From Prostheceraeus crozeri (lineage: Eukaryota; Platyhelminthes; Polycladida; Euryleptidae): 64,000 bases of DNA. The DNA lies in contig CAJQUW010012890.1 in NCBI GenBank assembly GCA_907163375.1, forward strand, positions 248,001 through 312,000. Reading direction: 5' to 3'. Each line of letters opens with the position of its first letter. Positions within the stretch are counted from its first letter, which is position 1. The notes beneath the pieces were generated by a model, which did no database searches, was not told where the DNA came from, and worked only from the letters and a program-made list of their open reading frames with translations. A program made the position numbers and the translations under genes. Positions 1-12,812 of the stretch are shown one piece after another.

Positions 1-308
1 AATGAACCGCGTCTTTAATTGTCATCATGCAGTTAAGTTGTTTCTTTGTAATACAGTATAGGTATGGGTCTTGGCTATGGTTATATGATGCTGTGACCGG
101 CCTTATCACTAACGGCCAGACGCGATTGCCAAGCTAATTGGTAACAATGTAACGTGTATATGTAATTTTGCGGTAAGAAACTACATGATGCAACATGAAA
201 AATAAAAATGAACTATCAGAAAATTTGGTATAAAACAATATATACTGCGTATGTTATACAATTTAGATTGACAGATTTGCGATGATCGACTTCACCCGAA
301 GGTTGGCC
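1..308. other. AT-rich non-coding flank
   Basis: No open frame of note, no splice-flanked exon and no repeat termini were recognised in this left edge of the window. Confidence 0.4.
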
Positions 309-1185
309 CCATAGAGTACGTATATTTGGTAGAGTATCAACTCAGCATTAATTAATTCGCCTTTGTGTTTTGATTTTATTAAATGAACTCGAACTGAGAC
401 CCAGCATCACATGTATGATATGCAAATATTTGCACTTTTGGAGAAATTTACACTGATTTGACTGATCATGATAGCAATACAGAGGGAGTAATAGCATTTT
501 ACAAATCCTCCGTGTCATTTCAACCTTGGAGAGGCAATATACCGTAGTTTGCTAAATTAGCAGTCCGATGGTGCACTATCACTTTAATACTCAGCAGCCT
601 TATTAATGAGAGCACTTTCTTGATTGTGATTATATCACAAGCTATAAGCTATAAGCTATAACCTGCCAATTGAAGAGCAAAATAAAATGTCACTGAAAAT
701 GATCACGATTAACTTAAAAGATGTAAATGCATTGCCACTATTCAGATTTGAGTGAATCACAAAATTAATTATACCGATGGAAATAAAATCAGAAACTTGA
801 AATTTCTGCCAAGAAAGTCGACGTTTTTATAAAGACTTGCATTATAATGCAGCACATGAATTTCCTTTTATAATCAGCTTAATTTCCGCTTAATTAATAT
901 GTTTGTAGCAAGTGTTTATTCCTTTTGATATCCAACTTGTTTCACACTACTTATGAAGGGGCTTCATCTCGGTAGTAAAACACAGGAATAATTTGAAAAA
1001 AATTACCTTTTTAAAAAGTGCTCAAATATTTTTTGGACCACAGGAACGTTATCTCCGCAAAAAACTGAATCTTTTCATATAGTAATTTTCAATGTATACT
1101 ATACAGATACTTGTTTGAGTCGACGCTCTACCTTCTATAGAGTATATAGTAAGTATATATATATATATATGTACTTACTCTATGG
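309..1185. mobile_element. MITE copy A, TIR CCATAGAGTA
   Basis: The left end reads CCATAGAGTACGTATATT followed by GGTAGAGT, and the right end is its inverted counterpart (TACTTACTCTATGG). Most of the interior matches, in reverse complement, a second copy at about 18806-19456; shared stretches include the blocks around CAGGAATAA/TTTGAGCAC and the GAGGCAATAT segment. No coding capacity is visible, so this is a non-autonomous DNA element. The right end also carries a (TA)n run at about 1157-1172 inside a secondary palindrome. The superfamily is not assigned because the target duplication is unclear. Confidence 0.55.
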
Positions 1186-2018
1186 TTGACCCTAAAATTC
1201 AATTCACTCTGTTAATCATTTGCAATGCATAGATCAATATTGTAATTTCATCCTGGTGAATAGCTCGAAGAGCGTTGTTGACATGAGTGTGCCTGCCTTA
1301 TCAATAGCCAATTCCTTATTCTCATTCTCACTGAAGTTGTTGAATTCTACAGATCGAAAAGTCTATTGAGTGTTTCAATAAATCCCCATCAGTCTTCATG
1401 TGAATATTTTTCCTTCCACTTGGATTGATACCATACTGCATTAAATTCCTCTTTAAATATATTTTTCAGAAACTATACTGAACATAGGTGATTTACACTT
1501 TAAATAATATGCAATTTCTAAGGCTTTTTGTCGCATCGCACAGCAAACAAAATAACAATATCTTCCTAATGACGCAATGCTTTTTACCATGACAACTAAC
1601 GACCGAAACTCGTCTCACAGCTAGGGCCTCTATTTCTAATCTAGCCCTTTAAGCAATGAAATATCTTTAGGAATATCCTACATCTCATTTATTAAATTTG
1701 ACAAATGAAAGGGAAGCTAATTAATTTTGACTACGAAGGCATTTATCTTCATGGAGTGCAGGTAGCAAGTCGACTGATGTCATTAATATGGACAAAATTC
1801 AATTACAAATCAACCAATGACACCACAATTTCTTGGAGCGTTCAATTCCGGTCTATTATGACTAGACTGGAATGATGACATTTCAGCACGTGAGTGAAGC
1901 CAGAATCTCTTTCATCACTGCATTCTGAAAAAGGGTGTACCACTTACATTTCAAGTGTGCCAACTTGTGCAGCTATTATTTTGATAGATTTCTGTCTAGT
2001 TTCGCAGAAGCAGTTAGC
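1186..2018. other. AT-rich intergenic stretch
   Basis: No exon with consistent splice signals and no known repeat was recognised between the MITE and the first Tc1 element. Confidence 0.35.
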
Positions 2019-2020
2019 TA

Positions 2021-3370
2021 CAGTCCGTTTCATAAAAAGTGGATCATCCTAAAATTTGACTAAATAAAACATAAGTATGATACAGAAAGCATTTTTCATA
2101 TTATTTCATGTCCCTTATATATTTAAATGTCCTTATATAATGTGATAAGCTATGATACAGTAACGGTTCTTAAGAAGCTAATATTTTGTGGCCCTACCCT
2201 TATTGTCAATGACATTACCAATTCGTCTAGGCATTGATTCGACGATATCGTTGATTTTTGACTGATCTAACTTTCTCCACTCTCTTTTTAACAGTGACGT
2301 AAGTTGTGATACGCCATCTGTAGGTAGCAGTGAACGACGAGCGTTACGTTTTAGAATAGTCCATACATTTTCTATGGGATTCAGATCAGGAGAACGAGCT
2401 GGCCAAGATAATGTCCTAAGCCCTAATTGAGACTTGCATAAGTTGACTCTACTACTCCTGTGACACGTAGCATTATCATCCATAAATAACCAAGTCGATG
2501 GATCACCAAGTTGATCCGTCATTTGGCCAATGTTCATTCGTAAAACATTCACATAGCATTCAGAATTCATGGTTCCTTGCTGTATGTGAAGTCTTCTACG
2601 AATAGTGGACTTAGAAATAGACGAGTAAAGTGCAGCCATCTCAGTTAACGAGAGACTTGGATCAACTGTAACAAATCTCAAAATTAGGCGGTCTATACGT
2701 TTGGATGTTTTGCGTGGACGGCCAGAGCCCTCTTTGCGACAGAGTCGAAAATCATCATTATGCCATCGATGCACATTTGTGTAAAGGACATTTAGTCGCT
2801 TGCTTGTAGCTCGCAAAGAAAACCCTGACACTTTGCCTTTTGTGAATGCGATCTCGTTATTGTTCATTTGTGCTTTGTATTGTTTTCAACCGGCAAGAGA
2901 TAGATTTCTAGCTGAAAGCAATCAGGAGTGCTGCCAACACCACCGCAACGAAGTCAGGAAGCTATGGAACATGAAGTCCAGTTAATGACATGTAGCAGTT
3001 ACATTATTGTTGATGAATAATGGTGCTATACTGGCTCTGATTGACCGATTTTCTTTATTTTTGTTTGGCTTGATAGCTTTTGGCTTGTAGAACAACATAT
3101 CACATAACAAAGGAAACAAATGTAATTTTATAAGAGTGAGGTGTGATTTTGTGTAACATTGCTAAATGAAGATCAAATTATCTACTACTTTTTTATCTAT
3201 AACAGGAAAACAACTCAATATTCATGCTTGAAATTTCCAACAATGATATTAGTAAGCACAACTGACATATCTTCCAAATTTCAGAGAAATTCGTTCAAGT
3301 TTGGCGGAGTTAGACAAAGTTGAAGTTAAGGCGATGTTTAAGGGTGATCCATTTTTTATGAAACAATCTG
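2021..3370 (-). mobile_element. Tc1-like transposon copy 1 (internally deleted)
   Basis: The terminal inverted repeats begin CAGTCCGTTTCATAAAAA on the left and, read inward, CAGATTGTTTCATAAAAA on the right. A TA dinucleotide lies directly outside each end (2019-2020 and 3371-3372), the Tc1/mariner target duplication. The element is 1350 bp, shorter than the related copy at 11180-12812, because the middle of the transposase gene is missing. Confidence 0.9.
2178..2867 (-). pseudogene. Tc1-like transposase, deleted but in one 229-codon frame
   Basis: The N-terminal part carries the paired-like helix-turn-helix of Tc1 transposases and a GRPRKTSKR AT-hook-like linker. It is joined in frame to the C-terminal catalytic part with FMDDNATCH (second Asp) and SPDLNPIENVW (Glu), spaced as in DD34E. 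The segment with the first catalytic Asp, present as WSDEAS in the copy at 11682-12655, is absent, and five residues are also missing in the first helix compared with the copies at 9014 and 11682. The product could bind ends but could not cut. Family assignment is secure; loss of catalysis is inferred from the missing Asp. Confidence 0.85.
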
Positions 3371-3372
3371 TA

Positions 3373-3835
3373 GTTAGAAGTTAGTCTTTGCAGTTAGCCA
3401 GAAGTTCGGCATGGCGATATTGTGAAGTTAACACCACCACTAAAAATTCATGTTTAAAATGCACAAACAAAACTTACAAAACAAACACGAATTGATAGAT
3501 CAGCATTACAAAAATTATGCCAGCACATTTCTACATCTAAAACGCAATATATTTGCTGAGAAATTTCAACCCAAAAGCACAAAATTGCGGTGATGCGAAG
3601 CCAGCCGCAGCATTCTTATACTCCCAAAATGCATGTACCAACCCAACCATTGGCTAGAATCGATGTACAGCAGATGGAATGCGTCATCATGTTCATATTT
3701 TCTTAAGTTGATTTATGGCTGTGTTCATATTAAGGAGCATCATTGTCAAGCATTTCATAACATTATAGATTGATATACCTGATGTTTGATAAAATCCAAA
3801 AGAAAAACTGATGAGGAATCCTGCTTCAATGCAAT
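3373..3835. other. Non-coding spacer between Tc1 copy 1 and hAT-1
   Basis: Nothing was recognised here apart from the hAT target duplication that begins at 3836. Confidence 0.35.
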
Positions 3836-3843
3836 GTCATCAT

Positions 3844-6055
3844 CAGAGCCAACCGTTTTCCGCGCTGATTTTTTAAAAATTTCGCGTTGCTTTTCCGCGT
3901 TGAAATATGAAAATTCCGCGCTGTTAATAAGCCCATATTTTCTTGGCCAAACAATAAGAAATTCATGAAACTCGTCATCAAAACAATTTAATTCAACAAA
4001 TTACATTTTCTTCAAATGATGATTATGTGATGGTGAAAATCAATTCTTTGGGTGAGAACAATTCCTCGAAACAACAACAAAAATGTAGAATAACTCAGTG
4101 ATTCACTGCAGCTTTCAAAAGCCCTCCAAATTTTCATATGTAAGCGAATGACGCTTTGATGTCAACACCAACTTGACCAAGTTGAAGCTTCGTTCTACAT
4201 CCGCAGAACTGAATGGTCCCCGCAAAAGGGGAATAGCTTTCTTTGAGAGATATGGAAGACGTTTAGAATTTGTCTTCCAGAATGTAAGAGGAATAATCTC
4301 AAACGATTCATTGGTAATTGAACGATATAAATCCCATTCAACTTTGGTGAAACCATCCATTTATAGTTTATCCTTCGCGCTTAAGAAGTCGCCATCAAAT
4401 AGTGAAATTTGAGATGGATCGAGTAATCGTATTGATTTTAGCAAATTTATTCCAGGTTGTTTTGTTCCAAGATATTCATTCAGTTTCGAGGAGGCAGAAA
4501 GAGGACTGCATGTCCTCTGCTGCATGTCCAGTTCTTTCAGAATGTTGTAAAGGCAGAATATATTTTCGTATCGTTGGATTGACAAGCATCTAATACCCCA
4601 ATGATTTTCTCACAGTGTCCAGCAGTAAATAGCAACTGTTCCTTCATGATTTGTGATTCCAACAATCGAGCAAGTTCTGCAAGAGCTTTCGTATCACCTT
4701 CTTCCCTTCGTTCTTTTTCGATGAATTTCTGATACAAATGAATAAAGTTGGCATGAGATGGAACTGCATCAAACCAAGTATTCCATCTCGCAACGATTGG
4801 ATTTGGAGGACATGTTGGATTTTCAACGTTATAAGACCTCAGAAAAGACAAAAAACGATTTCGTCGGGATGGTGCTTTCACCAAAACAGATTTGATCAAT
4901 GTAATAAACCGATCCACCTCTGGGAATGAATGCCTCCAGGCATTTCCTGCCAAATTCACAACATGAGCAAGACAATGAATGTAGTTGCAATTTGGCCACA
5001 ACAATGAAAGTATATCAGTCCAACATATGCGCATTTAAGACGCACCATCGGTTACAAAATACAAAATGTTGTTGAAGTCAATCGAGAAGTCGCTGCGGCA
5101 TTGAATGATAGCCTGTGAAACTGTGGAAAAATTAACGCTTTCGAGAATAACAGATTTAACCAAACATGATTTTGAATCTTCGTTTTCGAGAGGTCCGAAC
5201 AGAATATTCAGAAATGGACGATTCAGTGGATCAGTTGTTTCATCTGTGAGAATCGCGATCCTTTCGCCTTTGGTAAAAATATTCTTTAATTGAGTATCTC
5301 TATTCACAAATAGCTTGGGAAGCCAATCAGAGCGAAGATTTGAAGCATTAGGAATAGAACCACTTCCCTGAACATATTTTTGTAAAAACTGACGAACTGA
5401 ATCACTGTCTGCCTTTTCTAAGGGTATATTTGCTTCTGCAAACATTTGAACGAAATCACTCACCGAAGCGTCTTTTGATAATTTCGCATCTAAAGCTCTT
5501 TGGAAAGTCGAATCAATCGTTCTGTCTCTTGGCTTCTGGTTCCAGCGACTGCAATAGATTTTCGTGTTTCTTGCTTTTGATGTGATTTTTTATAGTCTGG
5601 GAGCGAATATGATCAATCGCTTTCTTACATACTGAGCAAAATAAAATGCCACCATCAGCGTAAAAATGTTTTCCTAACTCTTTGGCTCTACTAGCTGCCG
5701 TTATTCGCGTCGACACGTGAGACATTTGGTTTTGCAAATGGCCATGTAGAACACGACACAAGTTGTTTTTTCATCATTCCCGTACGCACGGATCTCCAGT
5801 ACTCCCCTTCAACATTCCCCTCCAATCACGATTGTTGATACGTGTATGACTCAAATACTATGAGCTATGCAATTCGTTCATTTAAGTGCGATAGAGTCTG
5901 AAGGCATTTAATGGACTGACTGATATCTTATGTCTTCATTTGTTGAAATTTCTCATTTTTCTGAATTTCTTGCAATTCCACGTTTTTCTCCGGAATATAC
6001 AGAATTCTGCGGTTTTCTCCGTTTTTCCGCGCTCCGCGGAAAACAGTTGGCTCTG
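3844..6055 (-). mobile_element. hAT-1 transposon with CGGBP1-like finger
   Basis: Both ends begin CAGAGCCAAC and run into TTTTCCGCG, in inverted orientation. The 8-bp sequence gtcatcat is present immediately outside each end (3836-3843 and 6056-6063), the hAT target duplication. The terminal 60-80 bp carry several GCGGAAAA-type subterminal motifs, probably transposase sites. The 2212-bp unit holds a transposase-like gene on the - strand and appears complete but mutated. Confidence 0.92.
4115..5761 (-). pseudogene. hAT transposase, broken
   Basis: Read 5' to 3' on the - strand, the gene starts near 5761 with a C2H2 finger of the kind found in CGGBP1 (AASRAKELGKHFYADGG, then FCSVCKKAID and HIKSKKH). 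The transposase body follows: TDETTDP (first catalytic Asp region), then VTDGAS, then CLAHVVNLA. It ends with the hAT dimerisation segment SSADVERSFNLVKLVLTSKR near 4150-4220. Breaks seen are an in-frame TAA directly after VTDGAS at 5035-5037, a frame change near 4540-4585, a further in-frame TAA at 4361-4363, and a frame change (or a lost intron) between 5463 and 5513. It cannot encode a full protein. Confidence 0.88.
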
Positions 6056-6063
6056 GTCATCAT

Positions 6064-6800
6064 CAATGACATGAGTTTTCCACGGAGTTTCCATTAGTAG
6101 CGCCCGAAAGCAATTTAATGGCATTAAAATGCGTCAAGCAAGATTTCAGCCAGTCGTTACACTCTTCCTTGCTTTCCGCTCCCTGTAGAAGTGGATCTAA
6201 TACCCACGCTTCGAATCGCGCGCCTCAACTACCAAAGCGTGGATTGCATAGAAGGGAAGAAGTCTAGTCGTGCATTGTGAGAAATGGAACATCGATAGAG
6301 ACACTCGTACAGCTGAAATCGCAAACATTTCCGAGAATTGTCTGTTGCCAGCAGTAGAATACTGCCCTGATTTTCCAAACTTTAAGACAAATCGCAGCCA
6401 ATCAGCATTCGACTTGAGTCATTTGTTCATCAGCGGTTTTCGCAGAGTCAAAAAAACCGAATAGTGCAATTGGTTTGAGATAGTTTTGATGTAATACGCA
6501 GAATTAAATATTTTGCTTATCTGCTTCGGTTTGCTAGAAGTGTGATTAATACGAAATCGCCGGCACATCGCGGAACTTATTAAGTGGGCAGAAAAGGAAT
6601 TCCTTATACCTTACAGAGATAGGAAAAAAGTCATGCGTCGCTTGCAAATTAATGTGAGTTCCAGCAAAGTGCTTCGATTGCCACAATTCCTTCAGATTCG
6701 AAGACTTCAGATCATTGCCCACAAGTTTTCTCCCTAATGTTGGCCCCTTCGATCTTTATTGAAGAAAGTAGCAGGCGTATGAAAATTAGTTCACTTGATG
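6064..6800. other. Non-coding spacer between hAT-1 and hAT-2
   Basis: There is a short open frame at 6270-6464 without recognisable domain or splice signals. Nothing else is recognised. Confidence 0.3.
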
Positions 6801-6909
6801 ATTTCACACAGTGGTGGCGCCAGGGTCCTAGAGCTGGGGGGTCCATGGAAGCGTTGTGCCGACGGTTTTAACCGAGGTGCCGACAGGCTATACCGGCTAA
6901 TTCTTGTAA

Positions 6910-8508
6910 TCTATGAACAGCTATGCCTACTTGTGGGCTATACATGCACATGTCAATTGTGTAATTGAGTTGTAAATGTGCAATTTTTGCACACACACAA
7001 AAAATTGTGCAATCGATGCACACTTTGTTATGAACCTACACATATGTCCGATTTCTTCTTTCAGACAATTTACATGTTAACTGTCACCGAAAATGTGTTC
7101 CTATATCTGAGATTTCTTTAATTATTAATAACGAGTATATCTATGATTTTCTTTCAAAATCTTACTTAATGCATGTATGTTAACTTTGAGAATTTTGAAA
7201 CAAATGCCAGTTGGCTCGTGTACATTGCATAAGAGCAGGTAGCAAGTTTTGTACCGGTTTGTTAAATTTCTTCTTGCGGGAACAATTAAAATTAGTAAAT
7301 AAGTAGCTATGAACTGAAAGCATCTTCACTTGCTAAACGCTACGTGTTGTATAAATACGAGGATGCTTTGACTCATGTAGCGTGCGTGATGATGACCTTC
7401 ATCATGCACTCTATTTTCTAGGAGTTCTCGACTACACCATAAAAGCTATCAACTATGTCAATCGATTTAATGTTACTGCATGCAACTCAAATAATCAGAG
7501 CCTATGTAGGAACTTTATGCATTTGTTTTCCAAATTTAATTTGAGAAAAGGTATATAGAGAAAATATTAGAATTTTTTTATGTACAAATGGTGAGGACAA
7601 GGAACTGCCGCATCCATATGTCATAGAACTTCGAAAGACATGGGATGTACATGTACTTTTCCTAACGTGTTAGGACACGATTTTCAAGAAACAATATCAT
7701 TTATGTACAAAAGCAAATGCATAGAGCTTGCAAGTTATAACTTCGTTTAAATCAGTATTGGGCCTACATTTACAAAAGATACGAGCAAAAACTGAAATGA
7801 GATAGGTCTACAAAAGTAATTGCTATTCGTGATACTATTTTATACATAATTAGAGAAAATGACACTAAGGACAATGATCAATGCCGTCTTTTTTTCTTGT
7901 TAGTAATCATATCATACTTTTTACCTCAATATCAAGGTCGTCTTGTTGAGCATTGCAAATTTCTCCGAAGGGTCGGATGATATCCTACTTTAAAAAATAT
8001 TTGCTTCCAGGGGTCAGTGGCGATATAACTTTCATGATAACCTTATTTTCCTCGTTAAATCATCGGTTCAACTCGTTCATGCAAAGATCAATTATCGGAT
8101 AAAATACTTGTCTGCAGAAATCAATGATGGAAGAGGATCCTAGCGAAGACATAACTACACTGTCTTTTAAGCATTTCGATTGTTTTCTTATTCTTTTTCT
8201 TGTGCTTGTTTTTTTAGACCACAAGCATCACAAAGCTCATCTGCTTGATTTGTTTCATAACTCCTTGGCCTGGTTAAGTTGAACCCGGACAAAGCTTAAC
8301 CTCATTATCTAGACTCTTACAAATTGAATTAGAAATATTTCGATTATATAACAAGTTAAATTTAGATATAGGCATACTAAATGTGCATTTATGTCCAATT
8401 GCATGCAAATTATGTATACTGTATTATTATGACTATAGGAACTACAACCTTGCGCTTAACTACAAAGCATTTTGTATGACTGACCATGTGACTGCATGGG
8501 ATGCAGAC
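6910..8508. other. Interior of hAT-2, left part
   Basis: AT-rich sequence without long open frames, splice-flanked exons or a recognisable transposase. Confidence 0.4.
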
Positions 8509-8510
8509 TA

Positions 8511-9894
8511 CAGATTGTTTCATAAAAAATGGATCACCCTTAAACATCGCCTTAACTTCAACTTTGTCTAACTCCGCCAAACTTGAGCGAATTTCTCTGA
8601 AATTTGGAAGATATGTCAGTTGTGCTTACTAATATCATTGTTGGAAATTTCAAGCATGAATATTGAGTTGTTTTCCTGTTATAGATAAAAAAGTAGTAGA
8701 TAATTTGATCTTCATTTAGCAATGTTACACAAAATCATACCTCACTCTTACAAAATTACATTTGTTTCCTTTGTTATGTAATATGTTGTTCTACAAGCCA
8801 AAAGCTATCAAGCAAAACAAAAATAAAGAAAATCGGTCAATCAGAGCCAGTATAGCACCATTATTCATCAACAATAATGTAACTGCTACATGTGATTAAC
8901 TGGACTTCATGTTCCATAGCTTCCTGACTTCGTTGCGGTGGTGTTGGCAGCACTCCTGATTGCTTTCAGCTAGAAATCTATCTCTTACCGGTTGAAAACA
9001 ATACAAAGCACAAATGAATAATAACGAGATCGCATTCACAAAAGGCAAAGTGTCAGCCTTGCTAGAACTAGGATTTTCTTTGCGAGCTACAAGCAAGCGA
9101 CTAAATGTCCCTTATGCAAATGTGCATCGATGGCATAATGATGATTTTCGACTCTGTCGTAAAGAGGGCTGTGGCCGTCCACGCAAAACATCCAAACGTA
9201 GAGACCGCCTAATTTTGAGATTTGTTAAAATTGATCCAAGTCTCTCGTTAACTGAGATGGCTGCACTAGACTCGTCTATTGCTAAGTCCACTATTCGTAG
9301 AAGATTTATTGAGTCGAATTTCAAGAGCTGTAAGGGGGCCGCTCACATCGAATTATCAGATCAGCATACAAAAAGACGTCTCAGACGGCAAAGAGTCATT
9401 GTCACTGACGAAATCCATCGATTTGGTTATTTATGGATGATAATGCTACGTGTTACAGGAGTAGTAGAGTCAACTTATGTAAGTCTCAATTAGGGCTTAG
9501 GACATTATCTTGGCCAGCTCGTTCTCCTGATCTGAATCCCAGTATTCTAAAACGTAACGTTCGTCGTTCACTGCTACCTACAGATGGCGTATCACAACTT
9601 ACGTCACTGTTAAAAAGAGAGTGGAGAAAGTTAGATCAGTCAAAAATCAACGATATCATCGAATCAATGCCTAGATGAATTGGTAATGTCATTGACAATA
9701 AGGGTAGGGCCACAAAATATTAGCTTCTTAAGAACCGTTACTGTATCATAGCTTATCAGATTATATAAGGACATTTAAATATATTAGGCACATGAAATAA
9801 CATGAAAAATGCTTTCTGTATCATACTTATTAGTCAATTTATTAGTTTTATTTAGTCAAATTTTAGGATGATCTACTTTTTATGAAACGGACTG
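8511..9894 (+). mobile_element. Tc1-like transposon copy 2
   Basis: The left end is CAGATTGTTTCATAAAAA and the right end is the inverse of CAGTCCGTTTCATAAAAA, with TA outside both ends (8509-8510 and 9895-9896). Its orientation is opposite to copy 1. The 1384-bp length reflects a large internal deletion in the transposase gene. Confidence 0.9.
9014..9678 (+). pseudogene. Tc1-like transposase, frameshifted and deleted
   Basis: The frame opens at MNNNEIAFTKGKVSALLEL, giving the helix-turn-helix and the GCGRPRKTSKRRDR linker. It runs to about 9415, where the sequence jumps to the catalytic region (WMIMLRVTG in this frame; MDDNATCYRSS in the next frame from 9433). The piece with the first catalytic Asp is missing. 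The IENVW stretch with the catalytic Glu is also deleted near 9540 (SPDLNPSILKR), and a stop replaces an Arg codon near 9676. Non-functional. Confidence 0.85.
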
Positions 9895-9896
9895 TA

Positions 9897-11177
9897 TTTG
9901 CCTACACAGATGCAACGGTTATATGACTACCCATACTGTAGGTTACACTGCATGTATATCTGAATGTATGTGACTTCTGTATTTCGCAATAGTAAAAGGG
10001 ATTTTCAGTCGAAAAGATGCAAATTTTTCTTGAGTACTTTCAAAGTATATTTGTAATTATTAAAGCCTATCTTAACTTCCAAAATGTGACTTGCCAAGAT
10101 CTCATGTTTGAAGCTGCTGGCGAATCGATTGCAATTTTAAACTTCCGTCTCCACTCTCAGACCAGTCCCTCTCAGATTGTCAAAGTTGTTGCTTTCGACA
10201 CTACACCCAGACAGGTCATTCAAACGAAGTAGGGGAGGAAATCTTAATTTATATTAAAACATGCTGTATGTGGTGGCCAGCCGTCACTGGGGTGTCCCTA
10301 CTTCTCATGGCCAAGTCAGTGGTACATCTATGGCTTCAGTTTTTCCTTCGACTGCTTCACTCAGCGGAAAAATTCCACATTCTCGCCAAAGTCAACCACC
10401 TGGGATGATGTCCCAGTAGCGAGGGCCGACACGTCGAAGTTAGTCGGAACTGCTTCCAGAAACGACGCAGCGACCAGGCAATAGAGCCGCTGATGAGGTT
10501 ACTCCATACCTTACTGTACCAATGACTTTGAAAATAAAGCATCAATTCTTAATTTGACATTCTGTTTAGCAGATCGACTTACCGTTTGAACTATTCGACA
10601 ACGCGAACAACAGGCGTTCTATTAACTGTTGAATCAGTCGTGCGACTTCAGAAATGGTGCAGATGTGGCGTTTCGTTTTCCTTTATACATCCAAATGAAG
10701 GCAAATCACATGACTGTAACATATTTGCACCATCTCATTGGTAAAATATTAAGATCATCTCACGATATGGTCTAAGCACGCTCGCTGCGCTCGCGCAAAA
10801 TTTGATCGATCACACCACTACCGACATCTGAATTAGCTCCTTGTCTCTCAAGATAGACGATCTGTTGATCGATTGTATTAGCAGGTAGAAATCTCTAGCA
10901 GAAAATCGTTTATCTATTATCTTATCTCATCCGCATCATACAAAAAATTCACTGTGAAATCAGTTATAATGCTACATGTTCATAGCTAGCAAATCTATTA
11001 GATAAAATACGCTCGTATATTCTGAACACGGCAAAATCATCAAAAATGACAATTGCTCCTTCATATTTTCAGCTGTTCTAATAATTCATTGAAGTAATGT
11101 CTCAGAATATGATCTCAGAAACGTGATACCGAACCTTAAAAAGACAGAAACAAACTTTTATCTTGTGTTTAATGATC
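9897..11177. other. Interior of hAT-2, middle part
   Basis: A slightly GC-richer block at about 10240-10540 stands out, but no family could be assigned. The remainder is AT-rich and without recognised features. Confidence 0.3.
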
Positions 11178-11179
11178 TA

Positions 11180-12812
11180 CAGATTGTTTCATAAAAAATG
11201 GATCACCCTTAAACATCGCCTTAACTTCAACTTTGTCTAACTCCGCCAAACTTGAGCGAATTTCTCTGAAATTTGGAAGATATGTCAGTTGTGCTTACTA
11301 ATATCATTGTTGGAAATTTCAAGCATGAATATTGAGTTGTTTTCCTGTTATAGATAAAAAAGTAGTAGATAATTTGATCTTCATTTAGCAATGTTACACA
11401 AAATCATACCTCACTCTTATAAAATTATATTTTTTCCTTTGTTATGTAATATGTTGTTCTACAAGCCAAAAGCTATCAAGCAAAACAAAAGTAAAGAAAA
11501 TCGGTCAATCAGAGCCAGTATAGCACCATTATTCATCAACAATAATGTAACTGCTACATGTGATTAACTGGACTTCATGTTCCATAGCCTCCTGACTTCG
11601 TTGCGGTGGTGTTGGCAGCACACCTGATTGCTTTCAGCTAGAAATCTATCTCTTACCGGTTGAAAACAATACAAAGCACAAATGAATAATAACGAGATCG
11701 CATTCACAAAAGGCAAAGTGTCAGCCTTGCTAGAACTAGGATTTTCTTTGCGAGCTACAAGCAAGCGACTAAATGTCCCTTATACAAATGTGCATCGATG
11801 GCATAATGATGATTTTCGACTCTGTCGTAAAGAGGGCTGTGGCCGTCCACGCAAAACATCCAAACGTAGAGACCGCCTAATTTTGAGATTTGTTAAAGTT
11901 GATCCAAGTCTCTCGTTAACTGAGATGGCTGCACTAGTCTCGTCTATTTCTAAGTCCACTATTCGTAGAAGACTTATTGAGTCGAATTTCAAGAGCTGTA
12001 AGAGGCCCTCTCAGATCGAATTATCAGATCAGCATACAAAAATCATTGTCACTGGCGAAATCAATGGAATCGGGTTGTCTGGTCTGATGAGGCATCAGTC
12101 CGTCTGAAGGATAGTGATGGTCGGTTGAGATTATGGATAAAATCTGATCAGGAAATTCCGAGACATTTACATCGTCCCCGGGTACAAGGTGGTGCGACTC
12201 TACTGATTTGGGCTGACATTTGGACCAATGGCCGCTCTGAACTTCACATACAGCAAGGAACCATGAATTCTGAACGCTATGTGAATGTTTTACGAATAAA
12301 CATTGGCCAACTGACAGATCAACTTGGTGATCCATCGACTTGGTTATTTATGGATGATAATGCTACGTATCACAGGAGTAGTAGAGTCAACTTATGCAAG
12401 TCTCAATTAGGGCTTAGGACATTATCTTGGCCAGCTGGTTCTCCTGATCTGAATCCCATAGAAAATGTATGGAGTATTCTAAAACGTAACGTTCGTCGTT
12501 CACTGCTACCTACAAATGGAGTATCACAACTTACGTCACTGTTAAAAAGAGAGTGGAGAAAGTTAGATCAGTCAAAAATCAACGATATCATCGAATCAAT
12601 GCCTAGACGAATTGGTAATGTCATTGACAATAAGGGTAGGGCCACAAAATATTAGCTTCTTAAGAACCGTTACTGTATCATAGCTTATCAGATTATATAA
12701 GGACATTTAAATATATTAGGGACATGAAATAACATGAAAAATGCTTTCTGTATCATACTAATGTTTTGTTTAGTCAAATTTTAGGATGATCCACTTTTTA
12801 TGAAACGGACTG
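11180..12812 (+). mobile_element. Tc1-like transposon copy 3 (most complete)
   Basis: It has the same terminal repeats as copies 1 and 2, with TA at 11178-11179 and 12813-12814. At 1633 bp it is the longest of the three and retains most of the transposase gene. Confidence 0.92.
11682..12655 (+). pseudogene. Tc1-like DD34E transposase, frameshifted
   Basis: Codons from 11682 give the paired-like helix-turn-helix and GRPRKTSKRRDR linker. After QHTK near 12040 a short deletion relative to copy 2 is followed by frame changes until 12125, where the catalytic core resumes. WSDEAS (first Asp) is legible across the break near 12080. FMDDNATYHRS and SPDLNPIENVW supply the second Asp and the Glu with exactly 34 residues between them. 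The C-terminus ends IGNVIDNKGRATKY. All three catalytic residues survive in the DNA but not in one frame. Confidence 0.88.

Noticed and set aside
10480..10560. CTGATGAGG near 10492 as a further hammerhead
   Set aside because: No GAAA box or pairing stem I follows at the required distance.
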